From Brachionus koreanus (taxonomy: Eukaryota > Rotifera > Eurotatoria > Ploima > Brachionidae), in assembly GCA_016987375.1 (NCBI GenBank), contig PJRA01000288.1, positions 63,807 to 78,359 on the forward strand: DNA of 14,553 nt, given 5' to 3'. Below the pieces are notes generated by a model, which saw nothing but the letters and a program-made list of their open reading frames with translations, did not search any database and was not told where the DNA came from. Positions 13,867 through 14,553 of this stretch are shown in pieces. A program made the translations under genes and the position numbers. Each line of letters begins with the position of its first letter. The stretch's first letter is position 1.

Positions 13867-14553
13867 TGTTGTTAAATTTTTTTATATAACAATTAAATCA
13901 ATAATTCTATTCAATTTTATAATTTTATATACTTTTAACATAAATAATTTTTTAAAAATTAATCTAATAAATGAAGTGTTAATCAGTCTCTTGAGGCATG
14001 GACACTTGCCTGTTGATTAACCTTGAAATTGAAAATTCTAAAATTAGATAAAAAATTTTTACTATAAAAAATAATCTTATTTACTATACCGTCAGTAGCG
14101 TCATTTGGCAAAAAGATCATTTTTTATAGTAATTTATTCATACACTAACAAATTTTGCCGGGTTGATAAGCCCATTTCTTTGTCTTTCGTTGCAATTGTG
14201 ATTCATAATTCACTTTATTTTCTTTATCTTTACTATCAAAAATATTTAAATTTTCTTAAAATAAAATAAAAAATTTTAACTAGATAACATTAATTATTTA
14301 TTAAACTAATGATATTAGAAAAATTAAATTAAAGAAGACCTTTTAAAACAGAGGAGATTTCTTATTTTTAAGCTTTATTTTAAAATTTTAAACTAAATTA
14401 ATTAGCGAAAGAAATAAAACAAATGGCTTGTTTGAACCAAAAAATATCTTAATATCTTTTAAAAATTTCGTTATATTTCTTTGATATTTTAGTTTTTTAA
14501 TTTTGCAATAAAGCAGCTGCCGGGCTTGTTTATGCTAATCGAGCCTGATTTAA
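13867..14553. other. AT-rich terminal region, no gene seen
   Basis: The one visible structure is a hairpin of TTACTATAAAAAATAATCT (14059-14077) with its inverse at 14114-14132, one mismatch. No ORF, tRNA or transposon end was recognised. Confidence 0.55.

Noticed and set aside
14510..14553. A tRNA-like segment at the window end.
   Set aside because: No acceptor stem, TTCRANY box or anticodon arm could be assembled from the bases present.
1..14553. CRISPR array, bacterial operon or prophage.
   Set aside because: There are no regularly spaced repeats, no ribosome-binding-site pattern and no phage genes. Spliced exons and LINE/piggyBac content show animal-type nuclear DNA.

Overview
This is a strongly AT-rich piece of a eukaryotic, very probably animal, nuclear genome. 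It has spliced coding exons, GT-AG introns of 52 bp to about 3.3 kb, AATAAA signals, a piggyBac transposon, LINE fragments and several foldback elements. The extreme AT bias, the tiny intron and the cysteine-rich C-type-lectin receptor would suit a small invertebrate such as a monogonont rotifer. That assignment is an impression, not a demonstration.

The backbone is one plus-strand gene running from an ATG at 2262 to a stop at 12119. I reconstruct five exons: 2262-2794, 3524-3633, 3686-6511 (interrupted by a transposon), 9777-10362 and 10972-12119. All four junctions keep frame, with phases 2, 1, 1 and 2. The product would be a type II membrane protein of about 1,026 residues: a short basic cytoplasmic tail, one signal-anchor helix, a long ectodomain of EB/EGF-like cysteine modules in three large repeats, and a C-terminal C-type-lectin-like domain. 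Two lesions break it in this copy. A complete piggyBac element sits in exon 3. A 12-A run inside the lectin domain puts the last 65 or so codons out of frame.

Region by region: 1-2261 is non-coding and holds nested inverted-repeat elements, including one with 9-bp target duplications and Mutator-like features. Intron 1 (2795-3523) holds a 239-bp TA-flanked MITE. Exon 3 carries the 2,117-bp piggyBac (4226-6342), bounded by TTAA on both sides, with an intact-looking 479-residue transposase, short terminal repeats and asymmetric copies of a 19-bp palindrome. Intron 3 (6512-9776) is a transposon graveyard: an unrecognised acidic ORF relic, a 5'-truncated minus-strand LINE flanked by perfect 13-bp duplications, a decayed minus-strand protein with a PHD-like finger, and a decayed copy of part of exon 3. 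Downstream of the gene lie a long foldback repeat (12251-12735) and a scrambled pair of LINE reverse-transcriptase pieces in permuted order (about 13085-13715). The final roughly 690 bp show no gene.

The receptor gene is the only host gene. The other recognisable coding sequences are, or look like, mobile DNA. The points of greatest interest are the near-footprint-free piggyBac insertion in a coding exon, which could be reversed by excision or possibly spliced out as an intron, and the ectodomain's repeat history recorded by its mosaic intron positions.
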